Source of the DNA: Acidobacteriota bacterium
GTDB lineage: Bacteria; Acidobacteriota; Blastocatellia; RBC074
DNA: 39,241 bases
Direction: 5' to 3'
Assembly (NCBI GenBank): GCA_016196035.1
Contig: JACPYM010000082.1
Coordinates: 1-39,241 of the forward strand
The notes under the pieces were generated by a model, which ran no database searches, was not told the origin of the DNA, and saw nothing but the letters and a program-made list of their open reading frames with translations. The stretch's first letter is position 1. Each line of letters opens with the position of its first letter. Below are positions 1 to 9,038 of this stretch, in pieces. The translations under genes and the position numbers were made by a program.

Positions 1-47
1 AGTTGGTCTGGACAGACTAAAGTCCGTCCTACTTTCGCGGTGCCGGT

Positions 48-121
48 GCAAATGGCAAAAGCCTCAACCGCCACTGTTCAGTGTAATTCTGAGACAGCGC
101 CTGTTGAGGCTTTTGCTTTGC
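48..121. repeat. inverted repeat downstream of small membrane protein gene
   Basis: Positions 55-68 are perfectly complementary to 103-116 (14 bp). A further 5 bp pair (48-52 with 117-121) after a 2-nt bulge. The repeat starts 22 nt past the stop codon of the minus-strand gene ending at 143. Read on the minus strand the right half ends in a T-rich stretch, so it could serve as a terminator for that gene. Confidence 0.7.
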
Positions 122-142
122 CTTGAATAATAGAACCGGCCT

Positions 143-649
143 TTACCAGCCGTTAATCGCCAACCGGCCATTTTCCATCACCACGACAATCGGGATGATC
201 TTGTATTGCTTGTCCAGGAAATAGTATACGCAATCGGAGCGCACCGTTGATTCCGTACTGGCGCCGGAAGCAGTGATTGCGGCCTCCATGACTTTGTCGT
301 CTTTGCGGTCGCCCAACATACTTTCGCGCAAGGTTTTCTTTTCATCGGTCAGCCGTTGCTTCCCGGTAGCAGAGAGCAGGTTTTCCGCTTCACCCCAATT
401 CTGGTCTTTGATGAACCCGTTGAATTTGTTGATGAGATCGCTGATCTGTTTCGGGTCTGTCAGCGAAACCGGCGGCGGTGGCGGCACCGGCGGTTTGCGG
501 TTGGCCGCCCAATGGTAGGTGCGCCAGGAACCAAAGAAAAAGAGGATGGCGAAAATCCAGAGGAACATCGTCAGCCGCCGGCCACGTTCATTGGCCTTGG
601 CATCCTCTATATTTTCGCGTTCAGTCGTGTCTTCAAAAACTGTTCTCAT
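143..649 (-). CDS. small single-pass membrane protein of unknown function
   Basis: The 168-residue product is not one I recognise. It has a charged cytoplasmic N-terminus of about 27 residues, one hydrophobic segment at about 28-47, a proline run (PPVPPPPPV) as a linker, and a mixed alpha/beta domain of about 110 residues that would lie outside the membrane. The topology is what would be expected of an anchored extracytoplasmic binding or stress domain, but no catalytic motif is visible. The start at 649 is preceded on the minus strand by a GGGAAGA-like Shine-Dalgarno about 8 nt upstream. It is divergent from the homoserine dehydrogenase gene and is followed by an inverted repeat that may terminate it. 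Confidence 0.7.
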   Translation of the reverse strand: MRTVFEDTTERENIEDAKANERGRRLTMFLWIFAILFFFGSWRTYHWAANRKPPVPPPPPVSLTDPKQISDLINKFNGFIKDQNWGEAENLLSATGKQRLTDEKKTLRESMLGDRKDDKVMEAAITASGASTESTVRSDCVYYFLDKQYKIIPIVVVMENGRLAINGW

Positions 650-760
650 GATTGTCTTCCCAAGTTGTTAGCGTCGCCCACGCAAGGCCTGCTCAATGAC
701 GCGCAAAGTAACGTACCGTTTCAGCGGCTGTCAAACCGCCCTTTTGCGGGCGCGTGTTAT

Positions 761-836
761 GCAAAGCTACATCGGCACGAACGGCAGGGCGGGGCAGGTC
801 TTGCAGCTTTGCCACGGCCATAGCGTTGCGCCGATG
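761..836 (+). promoter_or_regulatory. possible pseudoknotted leader of the homoserine dehydrogenase gene
   Basis: Positions 761-768 pair perfectly with 805-812 (8 bp). Inside that loop, 770-775 is complementary to 831-836 (6 bp), giving an H-type pseudoknot order (S1, S2, S1', S2'). It ends 59 nt before the ATG at 896, where no good Shine-Dalgarno is seen. It does not match the SAM-II, SAM-I or cobalamin consensus as I know them. Chance pairing cannot be excluded without homologues. Confidence 0.25.
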
Positions 837-895
837 CGCCTTTGGCGGTTAAGCTGCGCCTTAATTCTCAACCCGGCAGAACACACACAGCATTT

Positions 896-2191
896 ATGAG
901 CATCAAGACTACACTTGGCATTATCGGCCTGGGCACCGTCGGCACAGGCGTCGTCAATTTATTGCGCGACAATCCCCAGTTCGACATTCGCGGCATCGCC
1001 GTCGCCCACCTCGACAAACCGCGCGAAGTGGACTTGCAACAACTCGCGCTCACCAACGACCCCTTCAAACTGGCCGACGACCCGGAGATTGAAGTCATTG
1101 TCGAAGTTGTGGGCGGCGTTGACCCCATGTACGAGGTGGTCAAACGCGCGCTCACCAACGGCAAACACCTGGTCACCGCCAACAAAGAACTCATTGCCAA
1201 ACACGGCCCCGAGCTTTTCGCGCTGGCCAATGCACACAACGTCACGATCTTTTTTGAAGCGGCGGTTGGCGGCGGCATCCCGTTGATTTCGACTTTGCAA
1301 CGCGGCCTCCAAGCCAATCGCATCGCGCGCGTCGCCGGCATCATCAACGGCACGACTAACTACATCCTGACCAAAATGGAGTTGGAGAAGAAGCCCTTTG
1401 CCGAAGCCTTGAGCGAAGCGCAGGCCGCAGGCTTTGCCGAAACCGACCCGACCAACGACATCGAAGGCTTTGATGTCGTTTACAAAATCGCCATCCTTTC
1501 CTCGCTCGCCTTTCAAACGCCGGTCGAAGTCGGCCAGATTTACCGCCAGGGCATCACCGCCATAAGCGACCTGGACATTCAACTCGCCAACGAATTCGGC
1601 TACCGCATCAAGATGATCGGCCTGGCGCAGCCGGGGAATGACGAACAGCCAGAAACCAACTTTCCACAAAGACTCGACGTGCGCGCGCACCCGATGCTCG
1701 TCCCGCAGCATCATCCGTTGGCGGGCGTCGAGGGCGTCAACAATGCGATTTTCATCAGCGGCAGCGCGGTCGGCGAAATCATGCTGTTCGGCCCCGGCGC
1801 GGGCCGCTACCCCACGGCCAGTGCGGTCGTCGGCGATGTGATCAATCTGGCCAGTGCCATCAAGCTGCCCGACTTCGCGCGTTACTTCCAATCCTCCATC
1901 CGCTCGCAAGCCTCTGAAGTTTTCCCGATTGCCGAAACGGTGAACGGCTATTACATCCGCCTCGAAACGCGCGACTCGCCCGGCGTCATCGGCCATCTGG
2001 GCCAGGCTTTCGGCAACCACGGCGTCAGTTTGCACAGCTTCACGCAAAAGGGCGTGACCGAAGACGGCACGGCGACCATCGTCTTGCTGACACATCGCGT
2101 GCGCGAGCAGCAATTGCAGGACGCGCTGCGCGAGATCGAAGCGCAGCCGACGACGAAGCAAGTGGCGATTGTGTTGCGCGTCTTGAATTAA
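896..2191 (+). CDS. hom: homoserine dehydrogenase
   Basis: The 431-residue enzyme reduces aspartate semialdehyde to homoserine with NAD(P)H, the branch point to threonine, methionine and isoleucine, in the cytoplasm. The Rossmann motif GLGTVG is at residues 11-16. The family sequence TANKELIAKHG follows, the catalytic domain contains INGTTNYIL and the FAETDPTNDIEGFD stretch, and a C-terminal ACT domain (about 350-431) would give allosteric control by threonine. The length is typical of the ACT-bearing bacterial form. I chose the ATG at 896 because family members begin just ahead of the Rossmann strand; an in-frame TTG at 842 would add 18 unconserved residues. No strong ribosome binding site precedes 896. 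The stop codon directly abuts a long inverted repeat. Confidence 0.95.
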   Translation: MSIKTTLGIIGLGTVGTGVVNLLRDNPQFDIRGIAVAHLDKPREVDLQQLALTNDPFKLADDPEIEVIVEVVGGVDPMYEVVKRALTNGKHLVTANKELIAKHGPELFALANAHNVTIFFEAAVGGGIPLISTLQRGLQANRIARVAGIINGTTNYILTKMELEKKPFAEALSEAQAAGFAETDPTNDIEGFDVVYKIAILSSLAFQTPVEVGQIYRQGITAISDLDIQLANEFGYRIKMIGLAQPGNDEQPETNFPQRLDVRAHPMLVPQHHPLAGVEGVNNAIFISGSAVGEIMLFGPGAGRYPTASAVVGDVINLASAIKLPDFARYFQSSIRSQASEVFPIAETVNGYYIRLETRDSPGVIGHLGQAFGNHGVSLHSFTQKGVTEDGTATIVLLTHRVREQQLQDALREIEAQPTTKQVAIVLRVLN

Positions 2192-2332
2192 CCCTGGGAG
2201 CGCAGACGTCTCACCTGCTAATAAAAAAAGCGGCGCAGCCTTCCTTATTCCAGTGTTGGCAATGTGCAAGGCTAAGGATAAGGAACGCTACGCGGCTTTT
2301 TTACAGCAGGCGAGACGCCTGCGCTCCCAGGG
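2192..2332. repeat. 141-bp palindromic (REPIN-like) element between hom and the sigma factor gene
   Basis: Arms 2192-2219 and 2305-2332 match at 26 of 28 positions, and pairing continues imperfectly inward for about 30 more bases per side. The right arm itself forms a 7-bp hairpin (GCAGGCGagaCGCCTGC). The element begins at the base after the hom stop codon and ends 16 nt before the ATG of the sigma gene. Its outer ends (CCTGGGAGCGCAG) recur in the element at 9528-9636, so the two belong to one dispersed family. No clear target duplication flanks it. Confidence 0.85.
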
Positions 2333-2348
2333 GTGCACCACCAGTCAA

Positions 2349-2942
2349 ATGCCAAACGACTCGCCCCCAGAAGTTACGCAATTGCTGCACGCTTGGCACG
2401 ACGGCGATGCGGCGGCGCTCGCCCAATTGACGCCGCTGGTTTACGGCGAATTGCAGCGGCTGGCGCACGGGTATTTGCGCGGCGAACGCGCGGGCCACAC
2501 GCTACAAACCACGGCGCTCATCAACGAAGCTTACCTGCGCCTGTTCGATTGGCAACACGTCGAATGGCAAGACCGCGCGCATTTCATCGCCATCGCCGCG
2601 CAGATGATGCGCCGCGTGCTGGTGGATTTTGCCCGCGCGCGCCATTACGCCAAACGCGGCAGCCAGGCGCAACAGCTCGAATTCGATGAAACCCTGATCG
2701 CCGCGCAACAGCGTGACGCCGAATTGATCGCGCTGGATGACGCGCTGCAACTGCTGGGCGAAGTTGACCCGCGCAAATGCCGCATCGTCGAGTTGCGTTA
2801 CTTCGGCGGTTTGAGCGTTGACGAGACCGCCGAGGCGTTGCAGCTTTCGCGCCGCACCGTTTTGCGCGAATGGAAACTGGCGCGCGCGTGGCTCTATCGT
2901 GAACTTCGTAGCCCTGACTTGGGAGGCGCTGATGAAACTTGA
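2349..2942 (+). CDS. ECF-type RNA polymerase sigma factor, TIGR02999 family
   Basis: This 197-residue protein has the signature of the acidobacterial/planctomycete ECF-like sigma group: a region 2 with GHTLQTTALINEAYLRL, then RAHFIAIAAQMMRRVLVDFA, a variable linker, and region 4 with ELRYFGGLSVDETAEAL followed by a helix-turn-helix. Members of this group direct RNA polymerase to their own targets and are usually encoded directly before a Ser/Thr kinase, as here: the stop codon overlaps the kinase start by 11 bases. I placed the start at 2349; an upstream in-frame ATG at 2253 lies inside the repeat element and adds unconserved sequence. No anti-sigma factor is adjacent, so control may run through the kinase. 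Confidence 0.92.
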   Translation: MPNDSPPEVTQLLHAWHDGDAAALAQLTPLVYGELQRLAHGYLRGERAGHTLQTTALINEAYLRLFDWQHVEWQDRAHFIAIAAQMMRRVLVDFARARHYAKRGSQAQQLEFDETLIAAQQRDAELIALDDALQLLGEVDPRKCRIVELRYFGGLSVDETAEALQLSRRTVLREWKLARAWLYRELRSPDLGGADET

Positions 2943-5124
2943 TCCCGTCCGCTGGCAACGCATCAACGAGTTGTTTGCGCAGGCCGAAGACCTCGACGCC
3001 GACGCGCGCGCCGCCTTGCTCGCACAAGCCTGCGCTGACGACGACGGGTTGCGCGGCGAAGTCGAAGCCTTATTCAACGCTGATGCGCAAGCCGAGCGGG
3101 CCGATGATTTCCTGAGCGAACCCGCGCTCGAAGCCGCCGCCAAAAGCATGGCCGCGCAAGCCGCCGCGCTGCGCACCGGTCAAACGCTTAGCCACTATCG
3201 CATCGGCGCCTTGCTGGGGCGCGGCGGCATGGGCGAAGTCTATCGCGCCGAAGATCAACGCCTGGGCCGCACCATCGCGCTCAAATTGCTGCCGCCCGAA
3301 TTCACGCAAGACGACGAACGCGTCCAGCGTTTCAAACAGGAAGCGCGCGCCGCCTCTGCGCTCAACCATCCGAACATCATCACGATTTTTGAGATTGGCG
3401 AATTGGACGGGCTGCATTTCATCGCCACCGAATTCATTGACGGCAGCACGTTGCGCCAGCGTTTGAGCGAAGCGCCGTTGCCCTTGGCCGAAACGCTCGA
3501 CCTCGCCGCGCAACTCGCCAGCGCGCTGGCCGCGGCCCACGCCGCCGGCATCATTCACCGCGACATCAAACCCGAAAACGTGATGGTGCGGCCTGACGGC
3601 ATCGTCAAGGTATTGGATTTCGGCCTCGCCAAATTGAGCGAACAACATATTCCGCATTTCGCAATCCACCATCCGCAATTCCACACTGACCCCGGCAAGG
3701 TGTTGGGCACGCCGCGTTATATGTCGCCCGAGCAGATTCGCGGCGTCGAAGTGGATGCGCGTTCAGACCTCTTCAGCTTCGGCGTCGTGCTCTATGAAAT
3801 GCTCGTGGGCCGCGCGCCGTTCGAGGGCGCTTCGATTGCCGAAACGATTGCCGCGATTCTTGAACGCGAGCCGTTGCCGCTGCCCCAATCTGAAAATGAT
3901 GACAGCACCGAATTGCAGCAACTTGTTCAACGCGCATTGGCCAAAGACCGCGACGCGCGTTGGCCCAGCAGCCGCGAATTGCTGGCCGAATTGAAACGCC
4001 TGAAACTTGAACTGGATTTTGCCGCCCGGCACAAACCCGATACCGAAGAGCAAGCCACGCTGCCCCTCGCCGCCACGTTGCCGCCGGTTCAGCATTCGCA
4101 TCCTGCCGAATTGGAACCCGTAGGTGGCGCGGTGCCGCTGGCTTCGCGCTTTTACATCGTGCGTCCGACCGACGAAGAGTTCCGCGCGGCCATCGCCCGG
4201 CAAGACAGCATCGTCCTGCTCAAAGGCGCGCGGCAGGTCGGCAAGACTTCGCTGCTCGCGCGCGGCTTGCAACAGGCCCGCAGTGCCGGGGCCAAAGTCG
4301 TGCTGACCGATCTGCAAAAGCTGAGCGCCGATGAACTGGTTTCCGCCGAAGCCTTTTATCTCGCGCTGGCCGATCTGATCGCCGATCGACTCGACCTGGA
4401 CGTCGTGCCCGAAGACGTCTGGAATGCGCGGCGCGGCCCCAGCATCAATTTCGAGCGTTTCATCCGCCGCGAAGTACTCAGCAAAATCTCCGGCCATCTG
4501 GTTTGGGGCCTGGATGAGGTTGACCGTTTGTTTGCCTGCACGTTTGGCAGCGAAGTCTTTGGCCTCTTCCGCTCCTGGCACAACGAACGTTCGCTCGACC
4601 CTGATGGGCCGTGGCAACGGCTGACGCTGGCGATTGCCTATGCCACCGAAGCGCACCTGTTTATCAGCGACATGAACCAATCGCCCTTCAACGTCGGCAC
4701 GCGGCTGGCGCTCGATGATTTCAGCCTTGAACAAGTGGCCGAACTCAACACGCGTTACGGCGCACCCTTGCGCGACAATGCCGAAGTCGCGCGTTATGGC
4801 CGCCTGGTCAGCGGCCATCCTTATCTGGTGCGTTGCGGCTTGCAGGAAATGGTCAATCACCGTCGCACCCTCGCTGAACTTGAAACCATCGCCGACCACG
4901 CCGACGGTCCATTCGGCGATCACTTGCGCCGCATTGCCGCATCGCTGGAACAGGACGCCGAACTCAGCGCCGTCGTGCGCGGCGTCTTGCAAGGCAAACC
5001 CTGCCCGTCGCCCGAAAGCTTCTACCGTTTGCGCAGCGCCGGGTTGATTGCGGGTGATTCGGCGCGCGAGGCGCGTCCGCGTTGCCAGTTGTATGCGACT
5101 TATCTTGAGAAACGGTTGCTGTAG
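2932..5124 (+). CDS. Ser/Thr protein kinase fused to an AAA-like (STAND-type) NTPase domain
   Basis: The 730-residue protein starts at 2932 after a GGGAGG Shine-Dalgarno, overlapping the sigma gene. Residues 1-85 are the usual helical leader of kinases paired with this sigma group. The kinase domain (about 89-360) has the glycine loop GRGGMGEV, HRDIKPEN with catalytic D211, DFG at 229-231 and GTPRYMSPEQ. After a linker comes a P-loop NTPase of the AAA-like type (PF14516-like): Walker A GARQVGKTS at 432-440 and Walker B VWGLDEVD at 524-531. No membrane segment is visible, so it is probably cytoplasmic. Kinases of this context usually carry TPR, TolB or WD40 tails; an NTPase tail resembling the start of the next gene is unusual. 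It may phosphorylate the sigma factor or the neighbouring NTPase, which is inference. Confidence 0.9.
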   Translation: MKLDPVRWQRINELFAQAEDLDADARAALLAQACADDDGLRGEVEALFNADAQAERADDFLSEPALEAAAKSMAAQAAALRTGQTLSHYRIGALLGRGGMGEVYRAEDQRLGRTIALKLLPPEFTQDDERVQRFKQEARAASALNHPNIITIFEIGELDGLHFIATEFIDGSTLRQRLSEAPLPLAETLDLAAQLASALAAAHAAGIIHRDIKPENVMVRPDGIVKVLDFGLAKLSEQHIPHFAIHHPQFHTDPGKVLGTPRYMSPEQIRGVEVDARSDLFSFGVVLYEMLVGRAPFEGASIAETIAAILEREPLPLPQSENDDSTELQQLVQRALAKDRDARWPSSRELLAELKRLKLELDFAARHKPDTEEQATLPLAATLPPVQHSHPAELEPVGGAVPLASRFYIVRPTDEEFRAAIARQDSIVLLKGARQVGKTSLLARGLQQARSAGAKVVLTDLQKLSADELVSAEAFYLALADLIADRLDLDVVPEDVWNARRGPSINFERFIRREVLSKISGHLVWGLDEVDRLFACTFGSEVFGLFRSWHNERSLDPDGPWQRLTLAIAYATEAHLFISDMNQSPFNVGTRLALDDFSLEQVAELNTRYGAPLRDNAEVARYGRLVSGHPYLVRCGLQEMVNHRRTLAELETIADHADGPFGDHLRRIAASLEQDAELSAVVRGVLQGKPCPSPESFYRLRSAGLIAGDSAREARPRCQLYATYLEKRLL

Positions 5125-5140
5125 CCAACTGGCTTTAACG

Positions 5141-5304
5141 CCCTGAAAGGGCGCGATTCAATAGCCGTGGGCAACGCCCACGGAATGGTGCGCGTAAGCC
5201 CCCGACCCTGAAAGGGTCGCATCCGATTTGATATGCGGCCCTTTCAGGGCCGGAGTTTTTTGGTGTGCGCTCCGTGGGCGTTGCCCACGGCTATTGAATC
5301 GCGC
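5141..5304. repeat. compound palindromic element between the two NTPase genes
   Basis: Positions 5151-5184 and 5271-5304 are a perfect 34-bp inverted repeat. Each arm contains its own 8-bp hairpin (CCGTGGGCaacGCCCACGG). The palindromic word CCCTGAAAGGG or its complement lies outside at 5141-5151 and inside at 5206-5216 and 5239-5249, and recurs at 25760-25770. The element starts 16 nt after the kinase stop. A small GAGC/GCTC hairpin followed by eight T at 5336-5343 could act as a terminator. Confidence 0.85.
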
Positions 5305-5419
5305 CCCTTCGGGGCTGAGCAGAATGCTCTCAAGATTTTTTTTCATGCCCGTGTCACTTTCCAGCGCCCTTTCCCGCCTTACCCGGCGCAGGACAATCTG
5401 AATTTCTTCGGGAGGGCTT

Positions 5420-8400
5420 ATGACCGCAACAGCTTCGAGCAACCGCGCAACCAATCTCGCAACTAATCGCGCAACTAATCGCGCAACTAATCGCGCAACT
5501 GGCGAAACCGGTTTCTATGTCACCGGTGGAACGCTGCGCCGCGATGCGCCGTGTTATGTCGAACGCCGCGCTGATCAGGCGCTGTATGATGGGCTGTGGC
5601 AAGGGCAGTTCTGTTACGTGCTGACTTCGCGCCAGATGGGCAAGTCGAGCCTGATGGTGCGCACGGCGGCCCGGTTACGCGAAGCGGGCGCGCACGTCGT
5701 CGTGCTCGATCTGACCTCCATCGGCCAGAACCTGAATGCCGAGCAGTGGTACGACGGCTTGCTCAACCGCGTCGGGCGGCAGCTCGGCTTGGAAGACGAG
5801 TTGGAAGATTACTGGACGGAGCATCCGCGGCTGGGGCCGTTGCAACGCTGGATGTCGGCGCTGCACGAAGTCGTCTTGCCGCAACGCGCCGGACGCCTCG
5901 TCTTTTTCGTGGACGAGATTGACGCCGTGCGCAGCCTGCCGTTTTCGACCGACGAGTTTTTCGCCGCCATCCGCGAACTTTATAACCGCCGCACCGAAGA
6001 CCCCGAACTCGAACGCCTGACGTTCTGTTTGCTGGGCGTAGCCTCGCCCTCCGATTTGATCCGCGACACGCGCACGACGCCGTTCAATATCGGGCAGCGC
6101 ATCGAACTCAACGATTTCAACGACGCCGAAGCCGCGCCGCTCGCGCGTGGTTTGGGGCGTGACGACAAGACGGCCAACAAACTGTTGCAACGCATTTTGT
6201 ATTGGACGGGCGGGCATCCTTACCTGACGCAACGCCTCTGCCAGGCCACTGCCGAAGACGCGAATGTCAACGATGCCGCCGGGATTGATCGTTTGTGCGA
6301 AGAGTTGTTTTTCACGACGCGCGCCCGCGAACGCGACGACAACCTGTTGTTTGTCCGCGAACGTATGCTCAAGAGCGAAGCCGACCGCGCCGCGTTGTTG
6401 GACTTGTACAAAAAGCTGCGCGACAACCAGCGCGTCAAAGATGACGAAACGAATCCGCTCATCAGCGTGCTGCGCCTGTCGGGCATCACGCGCGTCGCCG
6501 AAGGGCTGCTTTACGTGCGCAACCGGATTTACTACCGCGTCTTTGACCGGGAATGGGTGCTGGCGAATTTGCCGGATGCCGAAGTGTTGCGGCAACGGGC
6601 GGCGTATCGGCGAGGGTTGTTGCGGGCGGCAGCGGTGGCGGCGGTGATTGTTGCAATCGTTGGCGGACTGGCTTTCACTGCGTTCAGACAACGCAATCGC
6701 GCAGTACAATCAGAACAAACAAATCGGCGGTTGCTTTACAACGCGCATATGAACGTGGCTGGGCAAGACTGGGAGGCGAGTAGCATAGATCGCCTGCGCG
6801 AGTTGCTAAATGGACACATTCCACAGTCAAAAGAAACAGATTTACGCGGGTTCGAGTGGTTTCATATGTGGCGGCTTTGCCATCGTGAAATCGCTACTTT
6901 GCTTCATACAAATGATGTCAACTCAGTAGCTTTCTCGCCGGATGGGAAGGTGCTAGCAACGGCAGATGGTGAGATGAACGTAAAAATTTGGGACCTTCTT
7001 ACTCAGAAGGAACTATTCACCCTGAAGGGCCATACCAAAGCTCCGTGGTCTCTCGCCTTTTCCCCCGACTCAAAGAGACTAGCTTCCGGAGGCTATGACA
7101 GGAGCATCAAGCTCTGGGATGTTTCAACGGGGAAGGAAGTAATTACTCTCAAAGGACACAAAGACCGAGTACACTCCCTAGTTTTTTTACCGGACGGGAA
7201 AAAGCTGGTTTCTGCCAGCAACGATAAGACGATCAAACTGTGGGATGTCACAACCGGACAGGAACTCCGTACATTCACAGCCAACATTGATGCCGTAGAA
7301 AGAATGTCTTTTTCGTCTGATGGTCAGCGGCTAGCCATCTCAGGGAATGACCGAACTGCAAGAGTCCTGGACGTTACGACGGAGCAGGAACTATTCATAA
7401 CTAAACCCAGTTCCCGCCCCGCTCACACCTGCGCGTTGTCTCCTGATGGAAAACGGTTGGCGTTAGGTGGTATCGGAGAGGTAAAAATATATGACTGTGC
7501 CTCCGGGCTGGAGTTGGTTAAGTTGGCACTTGATGCAAAGGAGATCGCTGTCTCTCTGGCGTTTTCTCCGGATGGGAAAAAGATCGCTGCAGGGCAGTAT
7601 GAAAATACAGTGAGGCTGTGGGATGCATTTACAGGAAAAGAATTGGCTACTTTCAAAGGGCATACCCAAAGTATTCATTCGGTAGCCTTTTCGCCGGATA
7701 GCAAACAACTGGCTTCGGCTAGCGCCGATTTCACAGCGAAACTTTGGAGCGTAGAAGCTGAACCGGAGCCACTCGTGTTGCCAAAGCAGGAAGCGGGGAT
7801 TAGCTCAGTTGTATTTTCGCCTGACGGAAAAAGGATGGCGGCTGGCATACAAGACCAGACGATAAAATTGTGGGATACAAATACGTGGCAGGAGTCGCTC
7901 ATCCTCAAAGGGCACACAGGTCGTGTCTATGGCGTCAGTATTTCACCTGATGGAAATAAGCTGGCTTCTACAGCTAGCGATAGCACTCTGAAGTTATGGT
8001 CATTGTCATCTGGTACTGCGCTCTTCTCAATCGCTTTGAAAAATGAGGAGACAGCGGCTGTGGCGTTTTCCCCAGATGGCAGAAAGATCGCAGCAGGTTA
8101 TGGCGAAGGAAAAGTTAAGGTTTGGGATACGAATTCCGGGCAAGAGTTACTTACACTCAGCGGCCATGTTCCGGGAGTCTTCATTTCTAAAATCGCTTTT
8201 TCACCTGATGGCAAAATGCTTGCTTCGTGCAGCTTTGATAAAAGCGTGATCTTGTGGGATTTAGTTGCAGGCCGTGAACTGCGAGCACTTCTGGGACACA
8301 AAGGTTATGTTCTTGATGTCGCGTTCTCTCCCGATGGCAGAACTTTGGCCTCTAGCAGCACTGATAGGAGTATCAAGCTGTGGGACGTGGCAAGTGGAAA

Positions 8401-8680
8401 AGAGCTACGTACGTTGAAAGGGCACACCAGCGAAGTCTGGACAATCGCATTTTCACCTGATGGGAAAAGGCTGGCGTCAGGCAGCCACGACCAAACGATC
8501 AAACTTTGGGATATGGATGCAGGACAGGAACTGATTACTCTGAAAGGTCATTCATCAATTGTTTTTGGAGTGGCATTTTCGCCCGACGGGAAAACTCTGG
8601 CATCTACAGGTTTCGACAAAACCATCCGCCTCTGGCGCGCGGCCACCGAAGCCGAAGTGCAGGCGCGGCGCGGGCAGTGA
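5420..8680 (+). CDS. AAA-like (STAND-type) NTPase with membrane segment and 14 WD40 repeats
   Basis: The 1086-residue protein starts at 5420 behind a GGAGG site. Residues 10-27 are a degenerate ATNR repeat encoded by a 12-bp tandem. The AAA-like domain (PF14516 type) has [13 protein letters not shown] with Walker A at about 69-77, Walker B FFVDEID near 161-167, and the [10 protein letters not shown] region. A hydrophobic segment lies at about 399-421. From about 503 to 1075 there are 14 WD40 repeats (AFSPDGK...LASGS...IKLWD), enough for two seven-bladed propellers, and the tail is [15 protein letters not shown]. Such proteins are thought to couple ligand sensing by the propeller to nucleotide-driven switching. 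Propeller DNA (about 6690-8630) is visibly less GC-rich than the NTPase part, then GC rises again at the last 20 codons, suggesting exchange of the repeat module. Confidence 0.9.
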   Translation: MTATASSNRATNLATNRATNRATNRATGETGFYVTGGTLRRDAPCYVERRADQALYDGLWQGQFCYVLTSRQMGKSSLMVRTAARLREAGAHVVVLDLTSIGQNLNAEQWYDGLLNRVGRQLGLEDELEDYWTEHPRLGPLQRWMSALHEVVLPQRAGRLVFFVDEIDAVRSLPFSTDEFFAAIRELYNRRTEDPELERLTFCLLGVASPSDLIRDTRTTPFNIGQRIELNDFNDAEAAPLARGLGRDDKTANKLLQRILYWTGGHPYLTQRLCQATAEDANVNDAAGIDRLCEELFFTTRARERDDNLLFVRERMLKSEADRAALLDLYKKLRDNQRVKDDETNPLISVLRLSGITRVAEGLLYVRNRIYYRVFDREWVLANLPDAEVLRQRAAYRRGLLRAAAVAAVIVAIVGGLAFTAFRQRNRAVQSEQTNRRLLYNAHMNVAGQDWEASSIDRLRELLNGHIPQSKETDLRGFEWFHMWRLCHREIATLLHTNDVNSVAFSPDGKVLATADGEMNVKIWDLLTQKELFTLKGHTKAPWSLAFSPDSKRLASGGYDRSIKLWDVSTGKEVITLKGHKDRVHSLVFLPDGKKLVSASNDKTIKLWDVTTGQELRTFTANIDAVERMSFSSDGQRLAISGNDRTARVLDVTTEQELFITKPSSRPAHTCALSPDGKRLALGGIGEVKIYDCASGLELVKLALDAKEIAVSLAFSPDGKKIAAGQYENTVRLWDAFTGKELATFKGHTQSIHSVAFSPDSKQLASASADFTAKLWSVEAEPEPLVLPKQEAGISSVVFSPDGKRMAAGIQDQTIKLWDTNTWQESLILKGHTGRVYGVSISPDGNKLASTASDSTLKLWSLSSGTALFSIALKNEETAAVAFSPDGRKIAAGYGEGKVKVWDTNSGQELLTLSGHVPGVFISKIAFSPDGKMLASCSFDKSVILWDLVAGRELRALLGHKGYVLDVAFSPDGRTLASSSTDRSIKLWDVASGKELRTLKGHTSEVWTIAFSPDGKRLASGSHDQTIKLWDMDAGQELITLKGHSSIVFGVAFSPDGKTLASTGFDKTIRLWRAATEAEVQARRGQ
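5449..5500 (+). repeat. 12-bp tandem repeat inside the NTPase-WD40 gene
   Basis: The unit AACTAATCGCGC occurs three times exactly (5461-5496), preceded by a variant copy at 5449-5460 and followed by a partial one. It keeps the frame and encodes an ATNR tetrapeptide array just after the start codon, ahead of the conserved domain. Copy number could vary between strains without breaking the gene. Confidence 0.9.
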
Positions 8681-8735
8681 GGCTTTGGCACACATTACAC
8701 CGCAGTGGTAAAGTCTGGCCGTGGAGGCAACGAAG

Positions 8736-9038
8736 ATGAAATTACCCGTAGTTCAAGTGTTAATGGAAGAAGTCACTGATCCGGTGGAGATTGCCGCCTT
8801 TCAAACCAGATGGGCGCAAGCGGAGCGCAATTCGGCGTGGTTACAAGCGCACGCTACAGAAATTTATCGCAACCAGCGCGGAAAGTTCATTGTGGTGGCC
8901 GGAGAAGAGTTGTTTGTCGGCGCTACTGCGGCAGCAGCGCTCGCGCTGGCCAAGGCCGCACATCCTGACGACCACAGCAGTCTGATCCGCTATATCTATC
9001 CGAAGAAGACGGTCCGAATCTATGCGCATCAATGGTGA
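8736..9038 (+). CDS. small conserved protein, partner of the retropepsin-like gene (DUF5678-like)
   Basis: The product has about 100 residues. The ATG at 8736 has a GGAGG site at 8723-8727, which favours it over an in-frame GTG at 8721. The second half (RGKFIVVAGEELFVG, then a helix and RYIYPKKTVRIYAHQW) resembles small DUF5678-type proteins, a match made from memory. I see no signal peptide, membrane segment or catalytic motif. Its 3' end overlaps the start of the aspartyl protease gene by 17 bases, so the two are almost certainly translated together. It may be a chaperone, substrate or inhibitor of the protease; nothing in the sequence decides this. Confidence 0.75.
   Translation: MKLPVVQVLMEEVTDPVEIAAFQTRWAQAERNSAWLQAHATEIYRNQRGKFIVVAGEELFVGATAAAALALAKAAHPDDHSSLIRYIYPKKTVRIYAHQW

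Noticed and set aside
959-2269. Long open frame on the minus strand across hom
   Set aside because: It mirrors homoserine dehydrogenase codon by codon and arises from GC-rich codon use; it has no recognisable domain. The same holds for long antisense frames over 3763-4992, 5675-6709, 9715-10785, 18451-19377 and 30726-31682.
2192-2332. Classical insertion sequence with terminal repeats
   Set aside because: There is no coding capacity for a transposase and no clear target duplication, so it is at most a non-autonomous element.
5449-5500. CRISPR-like array
   Set aside because: It is a 12-bp in-frame tandem repeat in a coding region with no spacers.
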